DNA of 33,343 bases, taken from positions 1 to 33,343 of the forward strand of contig JAFWFT010000098.1 in the NCBI GenBank assembly GCA_017515505.1, in the 5' to 3' direction. This document shows, piece after piece, positions 14,691 through 22,386 of this stretch. A program made the translations under genes and the position numbers. Every line of letters starts with the position of its first letter. Positions within the stretch are counted from its first letter, which is position 1. The notes beneath the pieces are model-generated. The model was not told the origin of the DNA. It did no database searches and was given only the letters and a program-made list of their open reading frames with translations. The stretch comes from Solobacterium sp. (lineage in GTDB: Bacteria > Bacillota_I > Bacilli_A > Erysipelotrichales > Erysipelotrichaceae).

Positions 14691-16085
14691 ATGGGACAAT
14701 TTTCAGAATGGGTTTCAAAAATAGATAGTTTTGTGTGGGGACCTGCCACATTAATCTTATTAGTTGGGACAGGTTTATACCTAACTGTTTATTTAAACTT
14801 TTTACCATGGCGTAATTTAGTTTATTCATTTAAAGAAACTTTTAGTAAAGAAGCCCGCAAAAAAGCCGGTAAAGGAGATATCAGTGCTTTTTCTTCATTA
14901 ATGGCTGCTTCTGCAGCTACCATTGGGACAGGAAATATCGTCGGTGTCACGACTGCAATGTATGCGGGTGGTCCAGGTGCTCTTGTGTGGATGTTGATTA
15001 GTGCTTGTTTTGGATTAACTACGAAGTTTGCGGAATGTATGTTATCGATTAAATATCGTGAAGTAAATGAGAATGGTGAAATTGCAGGTGGACCAATGTA
15101 TGTTATGAAGAATGCATTCAAGAATAAAACCTTTGGTAAGATTCTCGCCTTCTTCTTTGCAGTATTTACTGCTCTTGCTACATTTGGCATCGGTAATATG
15201 ACGCAAGCGAATTCCGTATCAAGTGCGGTTGAAGTAGCCTTTGGTGTTGATACACGTATTACTGGTTTAATGATTACAGTATTAACCTTCATCATTATCA
15301 TTGGTGGAATTAAATCTATTTCTAAGGCAAGTGATTTCTTAGTTCCAATCATGGCAGTAATCTATATGTTGGGTGGTCTTATTGTCATTATCGGAAACAT
15401 ATCGAATGTCCCACAAGGCATTTCACAGATTCTAACGATGGCATTTAATCCAAAAGCAGTTGGTGGTGGTGTATTAGGTACCATCACTGTATCGTTTGCG
15501 AATGCTGTCCGTTATGGAATTGCACGTGGTTGTTTCTCAAATGAAGCAGGTTTAGGTTCTGCGGCCATTACTGCGCCAAGTGGATCCAGTGAAGATCCTG
15601 TAAAACACGGCTACATCTTCATGATGGATGTCTTTTTTGATACTATCATCATTTGTACCATCACTGGATTAGTTCTAGCTTCCAGTGGTGTCTTAGGCAC
15701 AACTGACGCAAATGGTGTCGCGCTTGAAGGCATCCCATTAATCACAGCTGCGTTTTCTACTGTCTTAGGGTCTTTTGGTAAATATGCTGTATCGATTGGG
15801 ATTATCTTATTTGCTTTTTCAACTATCATTGGATGGGAATATCATGGCGAAAAAGCAGTTGAGTATTTATTTCGAAAGAATGTCGGTAAGAGCGTTCTCA
15901 TTTATCGCTTTATCTTCTCATTAATTGTTTATGTGGGTGCCACAACAACACTACAACTTGTATGGAATATATCCGATATCATGAATGCATTAATGGCAAT
16001 CCCTAACTTAATTTCTTTACTTGTATTAAGCAAAGAAATAAAAAACGAAGTTCTTCGCTTTCAATCAACCATTGAATCAAACTAA
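14691..16085 (+). CDS. AGCS-family sodium:alanine/amino-acid symporter
   Basis: The 464-residue membrane protein belongs to the alanine or glycine:cation symporter family (AlsT/DagA-like). Family segments include AASAATIGTGNIVGV, GGPGALVWM, the GGPMYVMKNAF loop, ARGCFSNEAGLGSA and a final segment starting IGWEYHGEKAVEY. Length and order are normal. It imports alanine, glycine or a related small neutral amino acid with sodium at the cell membrane. Ribosome binding site AAGGAG is 7 bases before the ATG, and TATAAT (14655) in the gap to the lysR gene may be part of a promoter, though no good -35 is seen. The exact substrate is unknown. Confidence 0.93.
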   Translation: MGQFSEWVSKIDSFVWGPATLILLVGTGLYLTVYLNFLPWRNLVYSFKETFSKEARKKAGKGDISAFSSLMAASAATIGTGNIVGVTTAMYAGGPGALVWMLISACFGLTTKFAECMLSIKYREVNENGEIAGGPMYVMKNAFKNKTFGKILAFFFAVFTALATFGIGNMTQANSVSSAVEVAFGVDTRITGLMITVLTFIIIIGGIKSISKASDFLVPIMAVIYMLGGLIVIIGNISNVPQGISQILTMAFNPKAVGGGVLGTITVSFANAVRYGIARGCFSNEAGLGSAAITAPSGSSEDPVKHGYIFMMDVFFDTIIICTITGLVLASSGVLGTTDANGVALEGIPLITAAFSTVLGSFGKYAVSIGIILFAFSTIIGWEYHGEKAVEYLFRKNVGKSVLIYRFIFSLIVYVGATTTLQLVWNISDIMNALMAIPNLISLLVLSKEIKNEVLRFQSTIESN

Positions 16086-16086
16086 A

Positions 16087-16112
16087 AAAGGATAATAGAT
16101 GCATTATCCTTT
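16087..16112. terminator. Bidirectional terminator overlapping the YfhO stop codon
   Basis: AAAGGATAAT (16087-16096) pairs with ATTATCCTTT (16103-16112) around a 6-base loop. On the minus strand it is followed by TTTTTT, and on the plus strand by a weaker CTT continuation. The right arm contains the TAA stop (16104-16106) of the YfhO-like gene, so the last codons and terminator share bases. It separates the converging symporter and yfhO-like genes. Confidence 0.8.
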
Positions 16113-18278
16113 CTTATCGTTTTTTCTCTCTACCCATACGATTCCAATAAATAGTACAATTCCGATTAAACTTCCAAGTACTCCAGCTTTTAATCCTGGC
16201 GTCATATAATTCATTTCTATTTGATGGTATCCCTCTTCTAGAGGAATCCCAATAAATCCACCATTTACGGAAATCGGTTCAATTTGTTGATTATCAACAC
16301 GTATTGTCCATCCTTTATTATTTGGGATTGCGATATATAAAATATTTGGTTTCGTTAAAGTAATTTCCCCTAATAAATAGTTTGTTGCTTTTGCTAGGAT
16401 ATTTAATGCTTGACTTTCCCCACCTTGATAATGCGAATAATCAAATGAATCTACATCTATAAATAATGTATCGAGTAATTGCTTTGAATTGTTTAAATGA
16501 TTAAACGAGTCTAGTTTTGATAAACAATATCCAAAACCATGATATGCTTCATTCTTATATGCATTTAAATCAGATAAATTCGTAAAATAAGAAAATGGCA
16601 ATTCACTTGGTAGATCTTTTTCATCGGTTACCAACCAGTACTTCGTTCCAAGCGCAGTTAATGCGTATGGATCATTAATATCTAAACGTATTTCTTCCGT
16701 TTTAATAAAATCTAAGAAAGGAAGAATATTTGTATCCGATGTTGATTCATATGTTTTAGCAGAAAGAAATTGATACTGTAAAGAAATATTGAGATTCAGT
16801 CCTGCTGGAACAATATCTTTCATATAGATATGATATCGGTATAAACGATCTTCATCCGTATCTTGAAGATACTTCATCATCGATTCATTGATGCGCCATT
16901 CAAAATCTGGAATTTCAATATACCATGTATGAACCATCAAAGATGCATACAGAATTATTTCAACAACTCCTACTAACAGCCCTTTTTTAAGTGGTAGTTG
17001 AATACATATCAATCCTAGTATTAAACAAACACAAATTGAACCATAATGAATCCAAAAAACAGAAACAGGAAGTTTAAGAATTGGCAGTAGTAATACAAGC
17101 ACTATGCACAATCCTAAATACCCATATCCAAGTTTCTTCACATTTAATGATTCATTATCTTCTAAATAACGACCTGCTAGATAAAGAATTAACAATTCAA
17201 TGACAAAATTCCAACGCATGGATGGATCTGAGAATGCATGCATAAGAGAGGAAAATGGCAAAAACAATACACCAATCATCAAGCCTATTAATAAGATTCC
17301 CCAAGAACGATGTTTCTTCACGAAACCAAAAGCACTTAAAAATGGAATCACGGTTACAAATTGTGAATACAAATATCCATATCCACTATCATTTATTTGA
17401 AATATATTTGGATATACAGAACGGACTGGAAATGGAGCTGTCACAAAACTAATCACATATCCAATCATCACTTTAATAGGCCAGAAAAACGCAAATTCAC
17501 GTACATGTCCAATACGTGGATTCGAAGCAATATACAGGAGTGCTGGAATTGCCAGAAAAGAAGCTATTAAAAAACCTACTACATAATAGCCTAGTAAGTG
17601 TACTGTATCATGTAAGAATTCCTTTGTTGAATGCTTCCATTCGATTTCTCTTTCAATACAGTAGAAAAGAAGAAACAAAGATAAAGGCCACATAAAATAG
17701 AAACAATGATAGAAAAGAATCGCAACCGATAAGATAAATGGCCAACCTTTACGATGTTGATGATAGTATTCAACCCCATAAAACAAGAATGGAATAAACG
17801 CAAAAAAGCGATGAAACATATATTGACCAATAAATAGAGTCCCCCATCCACCAAAACAATATATAAGACTCAAATAAAGTAAAATCCACTGCTTCTTAAT
17901 TCCAACTTTTTGCAAGAAGAAATACATAGCAAAAGCACTAATATATAAACAAATGATTGTTTCAATGAATAAGAATAACTGCACATCTTTCACTAAGAAA
18001 TAGAGTGGCATAAAGATATCACCCGTTGTATAAAATGCCATGGCAGCATAGAAATCATTTCCTAAAAAAGTATTCCAGGAATATAACGGTAGGCCCTTGC
18101 CTTGAAAGAAACCCTCAATTAGATGTATCCATTCTTTAAAAAGCACATTGTATTCAAAAACCTGATCATTGTTGATTGTAAATGGTCTATCTGCAAAGAG
18201 GTACATCGTAAAGATAATTGCGATTCCAATTGTGACACAAAAAAATAATTCTAATAAAGGGTGTAACTTCTTTTTCAT
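16104..18278 (-). CDS. YfhO-family membrane protein (GT-C type glycosyltransferase)
   Basis: The 724-residue protein has many hydrophobic helices, a first extracellular loop with the acidic motif INNDQVFEY (about 35-43, the position of the catalytic acid in GT-C enzymes), and a C-terminal soluble part before one last helix and a basic tail (WVERKNDKKG). This is the organisation of YfhO, which in Bacillus and Listeria glycosylates lipoteichoic acid on the outer face using undecaprenyl-phosphate sugar. It is divergent from a GtrB-like GT2 that could make that donor. No Shine-Dalgarno precedes the ATG, and an extended -10 (TGATATACT) lies 10 bases upstream, so the mRNA may be leaderless. Acceptor and sugar are unknown. 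Confidence 0.85.
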   Translation of the reverse strand: MKKKLHPLLELFFCVTIGIAIIFTMYLFADRPFTINNDQVFEYNVLFKEWIHLIEGFFQGKGLPLYSWNTFLGNDFYAAMAFYTTGDIFMPLYFLVKDVQLFLFIETIICLYISAFAMYFFLQKVGIKKQWILLYLSLIYCFGGWGTLFIGQYMFHRFFAFIPFLFYGVEYYHQHRKGWPFILSVAILFYHCFYFMWPLSLFLLFYCIEREIEWKHSTKEFLHDTVHLLGYYVVGFLIASFLAIPALLYIASNPRIGHVREFAFFWPIKVMIGYVISFVTAPFPVRSVYPNIFQINDSGYGYLYSQFVTVIPFLSAFGFVKKHRSWGILLIGLMIGVLFLPFSSLMHAFSDPSMRWNFVIELLILYLAGRYLEDNESLNVKKLGYGYLGLCIVLVLLLPILKLPVSVFWIHYGSICVCLILGLICIQLPLKKGLLVGVVEIILYASLMVHTWYIEIPDFEWRINESMMKYLQDTDEDRLYRYHIYMKDIVPAGLNLNISLQYQFLSAKTYESTSDTNILPFLDFIKTEEIRLDINDPYALTALGTKYWLVTDEKDLPSELPFSYFTNLSDLNAYKNEAYHGFGYCLSKLDSFNHLNNSKQLLDTLFIDVDSFDYSHYQGGESQALNILAKATNYLLGEITLTKPNILYIAIPNNKGWTIRVDNQQIEPISVNGGFIGIPLEEGYHQIEMNYMTPGLKAGVLGSLIGIVLFIGIVWVERKNDKKG

Positions 18279-18288
18279 TGCATTATAT

Positions 18289-18297
18289 AGTATATCA
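18289..18297 (-). promoter_or_regulatory. Extended -10 promoter of the yfhO-like gene
   Basis: On the minus strand TGATATACT supplies the TGN extension and a 5/6-match -10 box (TATACT, 18294-18289). The predicted start lies about 3 bases before the ATG at 18278. No good -35 is present at 17 bases. Confidence 0.45.
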
Positions 18298-18314
18298 AAT
18301 AATTATGAATGCAG

Positions 18315-18343
18315 ATGACACAATTCGTTTTTTCAAGTAGAAT
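18315..18343 (+). promoter_or_regulatory. Promoter of the GT2-DegT-FdtA operon
   Basis: ATGACA (18315-18320, 5/6 of TTGACA) and TAGAAT (18338-18343, 5/6 of TATAAT) are separated by 17 bases. The predicted start is near 18350, giving a leader of about 17 bases before the ATG at 18367. Confidence 0.6.
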
Positions 18344-18366
18344 GAAGATTGTTAAGGTTTATAAAA

Positions 18367-19320
18367 ATGGCAAAAGTTTCAATCGTTATACCTTGCTATT
18401 ATAATGGCATGAATATTCAAGAAACATATTCAACTATTGTAAAAGATGTTTTCGAAAAGCGTCCTGATCTTGATTTTGAAATTGTTTTTGTTGATGATGA
18501 CTCAGGTGATAATACATTCGCTGAACTCTTACGTGTTCATGAGCTAGATGCACGTGTAAAAGTGGTTAAACTATCACGTAATTTTGGTGAATTCCGCGCT
18601 ATTGTTGCAGGTATGTCGCAAGCCAGTGGTGATGCGATTGCTGTCATGAGTGCCGATTTACAAGATCCACCTTCCTTAATCCCAGAAATGATTCAATCTT
18701 GGGAAAAAGGTAATCTTGTTAATTTAGCAGTTCGTGCAAAACGCGAAGAATCTGCATTAAAAAATTGGTTTGCAGACACCTATTACAAATTAGTACGTAA
18801 ATTGGTTCAACCAGATTATCCAAAACGTGGATTTGATTTCTTCTTAATAGATAAAACAGTTGCTGAAAAACTCGTTCTTATGCAAGAAAAGAACTCTAGT
18901 ATCTATGTGCAACTGATCTGGTTAGGATATAAACCTACCATGATTGAATATACTCGGCGCGATCGTAAAAAAGGGAAATCCATGTGGAGTTATAAAAAAC
19001 GCATCGATTTATTTATCGATACCTTTATTGTATTCTCCCATAAACCAATCCGCTTTATGACTTTACTTGGTTTATTATTTAGTTTTATTGGTCTAATGAT
19101 AGCTATTTATTTTATTGCTGATTATTTTATGAATAATATCATACCTGGATGGACCTCTTTAATTGTTGCGCTATTACTATTATCAGGTTTCCAAATGGTA
19201 ATGCTTGGAATCATTGGTGAATATGTTTGGCGTAATCTAGATGAATCACGCAAACGACCATTATATGTAATTGAAAGCGTAATTGGTGAGGATTTAAATC
19301 ATGAAAATACTCGCAAATAA
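18367..19320 (+). CDS. Family 2 glycosyltransferase, GtrB/DPM1-like, membrane anchored
   Basis: The 317-residue protein (ATG at 18367, preceded by TAAGG; an upstream TTG at 18349 is less likely) has a GT-A domain at about 1-225. It carries VIPCYYN, the nucleotide-binding acidic motif VDDDSGD, MSADLQDPP (metal-binding DxD equivalent) and the RKKGKSMWS loop. Two membrane helices follow (about 230-255 and 265-292). This is the arrangement of GtrB, Bactoprenol glucosyltransferase and dolichol-phosphate-mannose synthase-like enzymes, which transfer a sugar from NDP-sugar to undecaprenyl phosphate at the inner face. It overlaps the next gene (aminotransferase) by 20 bases and is divergent from yfhO, a probable user of its product. 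Confidence 0.92.
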   Translation: MAKVSIVIPCYYNGMNIQETYSTIVKDVFEKRPDLDFEIVFVDDDSGDNTFAELLRVHELDARVKVVKLSRNFGEFRAIVAGMSQASGDAIAVMSADLQDPPSLIPEMIQSWEKGNLVNLAVRAKREESALKNWFADTYYKLVRKLVQPDYPKRGFDFFLIDKTVAEKLVLMQEKNSSIYVQLIWLGYKPTMIEYTRRDRKKGKSMWSYKKRIDLFIDTFIVFSHKPIRFMTLLGLLFSFIGLMIAIYFIADYFMNNIIPGWTSLIVALLLLSGFQMVMLGIIGEYVWRNLDESRKRPLYVIESVIGEDLNHENTRK

Positions 19321-20020
19321 TTTAAAAAGACAATATGACCTTTTTGCGCAAGAATATGAAGATAAAGCCATAGAGGTTTTACGTTCTGGTTGGTATGTCC
19401 TTGGTCAAGAAGTCACAGAATTCGAAAAAGAATTTGCTGCTTATACAGGTTCAAAGTACTGCATTGGATTAGCTAGTGGCCTTGACGCTTTATGGATTGG
19501 TTTAAAAGCCATGGGCGTTCACGAAAATGACGAAGTCATTGTATGCGCCAATGCATATATCGCTTGTGTCATGGGAATCACCATCAATGGTGCTACTCCT
19601 ATTTTTGTTGAACCAGATGAATATGATAATTTAGATGCTTCAAAGATAGAAGAAAAGATTACACCAAATACAGAAGCAATCATGCCTGTTCATTTATATG
19701 GACAAAGTTGTGATATGACTGCGATTATGGATATCGCAAAAAAATATAATCTTCAAGTCATTGAAGACTGCGCGCAAGCACATGGAACACTTTGGCAAAA
19801 CAAAATGTGTGGAACATTCGGACAAGTTGGATGCTTCAGTTTCTATCCGACAAAAGGCCTTGGTGGCTTTGGGGATGGTGGTGCAATTGTTACCGATGAT
19901 GCATCCATCGCAGATTTTGTTCGCATGTATCGTAATTATGGAAGTAAAGTGCGATATCAAAATGAAGTCGTTGGCGCAAACAGCCGTCTTGAGAAATGCA
20001 AGCAGGATTACTACGTGTAA
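19301..20020 (+). CDS. DegT/DnrJ/EryC1/StrS aminotransferase, N-terminal fragment (frameshifted)
   Basis: This frame encodes the first 239 residues of a PLP-dependent NDP-sugar aminotransferase that converts a keto-sugar to an amino-sugar. The PLP-phosphate/ring contacts include D156 (EDCAQAHG), and the Schiff-base lysine is K185 in FYPTKGLGGFGDGGA. The frame is family-like until GANSRLEK and then runs into CKQDYYV and a stop. Inserting one A in the AAA run at 19994-19996 continues as ...SRLEK-MQAGLLRVKL..., the conserved family sequence found in the next frame. The fused gene would cover 19301-20394 (about 365 residues, normal length). It overlaps the GT2 gene by 20 bases, with GAGG as ribosome binding site. 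Confidence 0.87.
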   Translation: MKILANNLKRQYDLFAQEYEDKAIEVLRSGWYVLGQEVTEFEKEFAAYTGSKYCIGLASGLDALWIGLKAMGVHENDEVIVCANAYIACVMGITINGATPIFVEPDEYDNLDASKIEEKITPNTEAIMPVHLYGQSCDMTAIMDIAKKYNLQVIEDCAQAHGTLWQNKMCGTFGQVGCFSFYPTKGLGGFGDGGAIVTDDASIADFVRMYRNYGSKVRYQNEVVGANSRLEKCKQDYYV

Positions 20021-20394
20021 AACTAAAACACCTTGATGAACTTAATGAAGAACGGAATCGTCTTGCTTCCTACTATAACGAACACATCCACAACCCTTTG
20101 ATTCACATACTTCAAACACGACCAGGTTGTTACAATACTTGGCATCAATATGAAATTCATTGTTCAAAGCGAGACATCTTAATAGAATACTTAAAAGAAA
20201 AAGAAATTGGTACGATTATTCATTATCCAATTCCCCCACATTTATCAAATGCATATTCTTATTTAGGTTATCATAAGGGTGATTTTCCAATTACTGAAAA
20301 ATATGCAGAAGAGATTCTATCCATCCCAATGTATAACGGAATGACACAGGAAGAACAAGACTTCGTCATCGAAGCAATCAATAATTTCAAATAG
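19996..20394 (+). CDS. DegT/DnrJ/EryC1/StrS aminotransferase, C-terminal fragment (frameshifted)
   Basis: This frame (132 residues) holds the C-terminal domain of the same aminotransferase. It begins MQAGLLRVKLKHLDELNEER, the conserved helix after the 'SRL' motif, and includes the later YNTWHQYEI strand and the HYPIPPH substrate-side motif, ending at a normal family C-terminus. It has no ribosome binding site of its own, and alone it lacks the PLP site. It therefore represents the 3' part of the gene at 19301, joined by a one-base frame change rather than an independent gene. The FdtA-like gene follows after 9 bases. Confidence 0.85.
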   Translation: MQAGLLRVKLKHLDELNEERNRLASYYNEHIHNPLIHILQTRPGCYNTWHQYEIHCSKRDILIEYLKEKEIGTIIHYPIPPHLSNAYSYLGYHKGDFPITEKYAEEILSIPMYNGMTQEEQDFVIEAINNFK

Positions 20395-20403
20395 GAGGTA
20401 ATC

Positions 20404-20811
20404 ATGAATGAGCTTTATCGCTTAATATATTTTAAAGAACTGGGAGATGAGCGCGGAAACCTCATCGCAATTGAGGGAAATCGTGATATCCCATTTGAGA
20501 TAAAACGAATCTTCTATATGTATGGAACAGATAGTACGATGGTGCGCGGGCAACATGCGAATCGCAATTCCCAATTTGTGCTTGTTAATGTTAGTGGCTC
20601 AAGTACAATCTATATTTCAGATGGCTTAGGCAATGAAGCAGAAGTTGTCTTAGATAAACCTCGCATGGGTATCTTTATTCCACGTATGATTTGGAAGGAA
20701 ATGAAAAATTTCTCTTCCGATTCCGTCATCCTATGTTTAACCGATACCTACTATGATGACAATGAATACATTCGAAACTACGATGACTACATTCGTGAAA
20801 TGGAAAAGTGA
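20404..20811 (+). CDS. FdtA/QdtA-like cupin (NDP-4-keto-6-deoxyhexose ketoisomerase-like, WxcM C-terminal family)
   Basis: The 135-residue single-domain cupin belongs to the WxcM-like/FdtA family. The start DERGNLIAIEGNRDIPFEIKR and the strand pair RGQHANRNSQFVLVNVSGS are diagnostic. FdtA and QdtA turn dTDP-4-keto-6-deoxyglucose into its 3-keto isomer, the substrate for a DegT aminotransferase that yields 3-amino-3,6-dideoxy sugars. Here the characterised HAH pair is HAN (H51, N53): the second active-site His is Asn, so activity or specificity may differ. Ribosome binding site AGGAGG is close to the ATG. It is the last gene of the GT2-DegT operon and is followed by a terminator. Context strongly supports an amino-sugar pathway, although no RmlA/RmlB homologue is in the window. 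Confidence 0.85.
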   Translation: MNELYRLIYFKELGDERGNLIAIEGNRDIPFEIKRIFYMYGTDSTMVRGQHANRNSQFVLVNVSGSSTIYISDGLGNEAEVVLDKPRMGIFIPRMIWKEMKNFSSDSVILCLTDTYYDDNEYIRNYDDYIREMEK

Positions 20812-20815
20812 GATG

Positions 20816-20848
20816 AAGCATAGTTCACAAACTATGCTTTTCTTTTTT
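20816..20848 (+). terminator. Terminator of the GT2-DegT-FdtA operon
   Basis: AAGCATAGTT (20816-20825) and AACTATGCTT (20830-20839) form a 10-bp perfect stem with a CACA loop, followed by TTCTTTTTT. It begins 5 bases after the FdtA-like stop codon. Confidence 0.9.
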
Positions 20849-20886
20849 GAAGTATGTTACACTTTGTGTAGAAATGGAGAATACAT

Positions 20887-22335
20887 ATGTATAGAACTGA
20901 AAACTTTAAACCAGATAATTTTGTTCCAGCGCGTTTTGAATCAAAAGGTAGCATTTCTTTAAAAGGAAAGAAAATTCCTTATCACACAGTCAGTGAAGAT
21001 AATGTCTTCTACAACAATGAAGGAAAACCAATCGCTTCCATCTTTTCTTATTCTTATTTTAGAAGTGATGTAAAAGACACCAAGAATCGTCCTGTTATCT
21101 TTGCGTATAATGGTGGTCCAGGTAGTTCTTCCATGTATGTGCATGCAGGTTTTTTAGGAACACGCCGTATTACCTATGGCGAACCAGACCGTCCTACTTC
21201 CTTCGGACCATATGAAGTCATTAATAATCCTGATTGCTTAATCGATGTTGCAGATCTTGTTTTAATTGATCCAGTTGGAACTGGTTATGGTGTATTACTG
21301 GATGAAGAAGAAGGAAAAAACTTCTTAGGAATTGAAGAAGATGCAGAAGCATTACTCAATTTTATTGAAGGATGGTTAAGAAGATACAACCGAATGTTAT
21401 CTCCTAAGTATTTAGTTGGCGAAAGCTATGGATGTACACGTTCCGCAATTGCCGCAGGGATTGCTGCAACAGGTGGAAAAGAACGTTCATATGCGGTTGC
21501 ATTTGATGGAATTGTGATGATTGGAAATACCGTTACCGTCGGTAAATACTTCGGAGAAAACCTACCCGTAGAATCTTCTGTCTTAGGTTTTCCAACCTAC
21601 GCAGCAGTGAACTGGTTCCACAATCACCCTTCGAAAAAAACGGTTGAACAATTCGTGAAAGAAGCTAAGGCTTTTGCGGATCATGATTATTTGTTGGCGT
21701 TATACCAAGGTGATAAACTATCCGCAAAAGATAGAAAAGAAATCATAGAAAGAGTTTCCTACTATACAGGTGTTTCTAAGGAATACTTAGAAAAGAATGG
21801 ATTAAAGATTGATGATAACACCTATCGTCAAGAAGTATTAAAAGCCAAAGGAAAAGCTGTTTCTCGTTATGATGGGCGTATGACGAGACCTCTTCTTGAA
21901 CCGGAAGTTGTCGAAGAAAAAGATGGCTTATGGGATGATGCGACTGCAGATCGTTATGATCCATATTTCTATTCTGCTTTAACAGGTGATTTATTACCTC
22001 ACCTCAACGTAAAACTCAATCGTAATTATGTAAATATGATTCACTACTATAAAACTTGGAATAAAAGTGAAACGATGGGAACAACTGGCGAACAATTACG
22101 CAATGCAATGACTCGTCGTCCTGGTATGCGCACATTCTTCGCAAACGGATGGTTTGATTTATGCACAGAAACAGGTTATGTCTATCACACATTAGATCAT
22201 GCAGGTTTACCAAAAGATCGCGTTTACTTCAAAGGATATGATTCTGGTCATATGATTTATATTGGTGAAGAAAATGTCCATGCATTATGCACAGACATTC
22301 GTAAATTCATTTTAGGAAAAGATCCTACTAAGTAA
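20887..22335 (+). CDS. Peptidase S10 family (serine carboxypeptidase-like) protein
   Basis: The 482-residue protein has the alpha/beta-hydrolase fold of family S10. The oxyanion segment YNGGPGSSS is at 74-82, the nucleophile S180 is in VGESYG, the acid is probably D424 (NGWFDLCT) and the base H455 (YDSGHMIY). Unlike secreted yeast or plant carboxypeptidases it has no signal peptide, so it appears cytoplasmic, as in several Firmicute relatives. It could release C-terminal residues from peptides, which is family knowledge rather than evidence here. Ribosome binding site GGAG lies 7 bases before the ATG. The gene is flanked by terminators and so monocistronic. Confidence 0.88.
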   Translation: MYRTENFKPDNFVPARFESKGSISLKGKKIPYHTVSEDNVFYNNEGKPIASIFSYSYFRSDVKDTKNRPVIFAYNGGPGSSSMYVHAGFLGTRRITYGEPDRPTSFGPYEVINNPDCLIDVADLVLIDPVGTGYGVLLDEEEGKNFLGIEEDAEALLNFIEGWLRRYNRMLSPKYLVGESYGCTRSAIAAGIAATGGKERSYAVAFDGIVMIGNTVTVGKYFGENLPVESSVLGFPTYAAVNWFHNHPSKKTVEQFVKEAKAFADHDYLLALYQGDKLSAKDRKEIIERVSYYTGVSKEYLEKNGLKIDDNTYRQEVLKAKGKAVSRYDGRMTRPLLEPEVVEEKDGLWDDATADRYDPYFYSALTGDLLPHLNVKLNRNYVNMIHYYKTWNKSETMGTTGEQLRNAMTRRPGMRTFFANGWFDLCTETGYVYHTLDHAGLPKDRVYFKGYDSGHMIYIGEENVHALCTDIRKFILGKDPTK

Positions 22336-22344
22336 GTAATAGAA

Positions 22345-22379
22345 AAAAGCACTTGTTCATTCATTCAACAAGTGCTTTT
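22345..22379. terminator. Bidirectional terminator between S10 peptidase and transketolase
   Basis: AAAAGCACTTGTT (22345-22357) and AACAAGTGCTTTT (22367-22379) form a 13-bp perfect stem with a 9-base loop. The minus strand continues into TTTTTT, and the plus strand has TTTT in the arm. It ends transcripts of both converging genes. Confidence 0.9.
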
Positions 22380-22386
22380 CATTTGC

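Noticed and set aside
14822-15352. A 176-codon open frame opposite the AGCS symporter
   Set aside because: Mirror frame of a well-conserved transporter; no start signal or motif.
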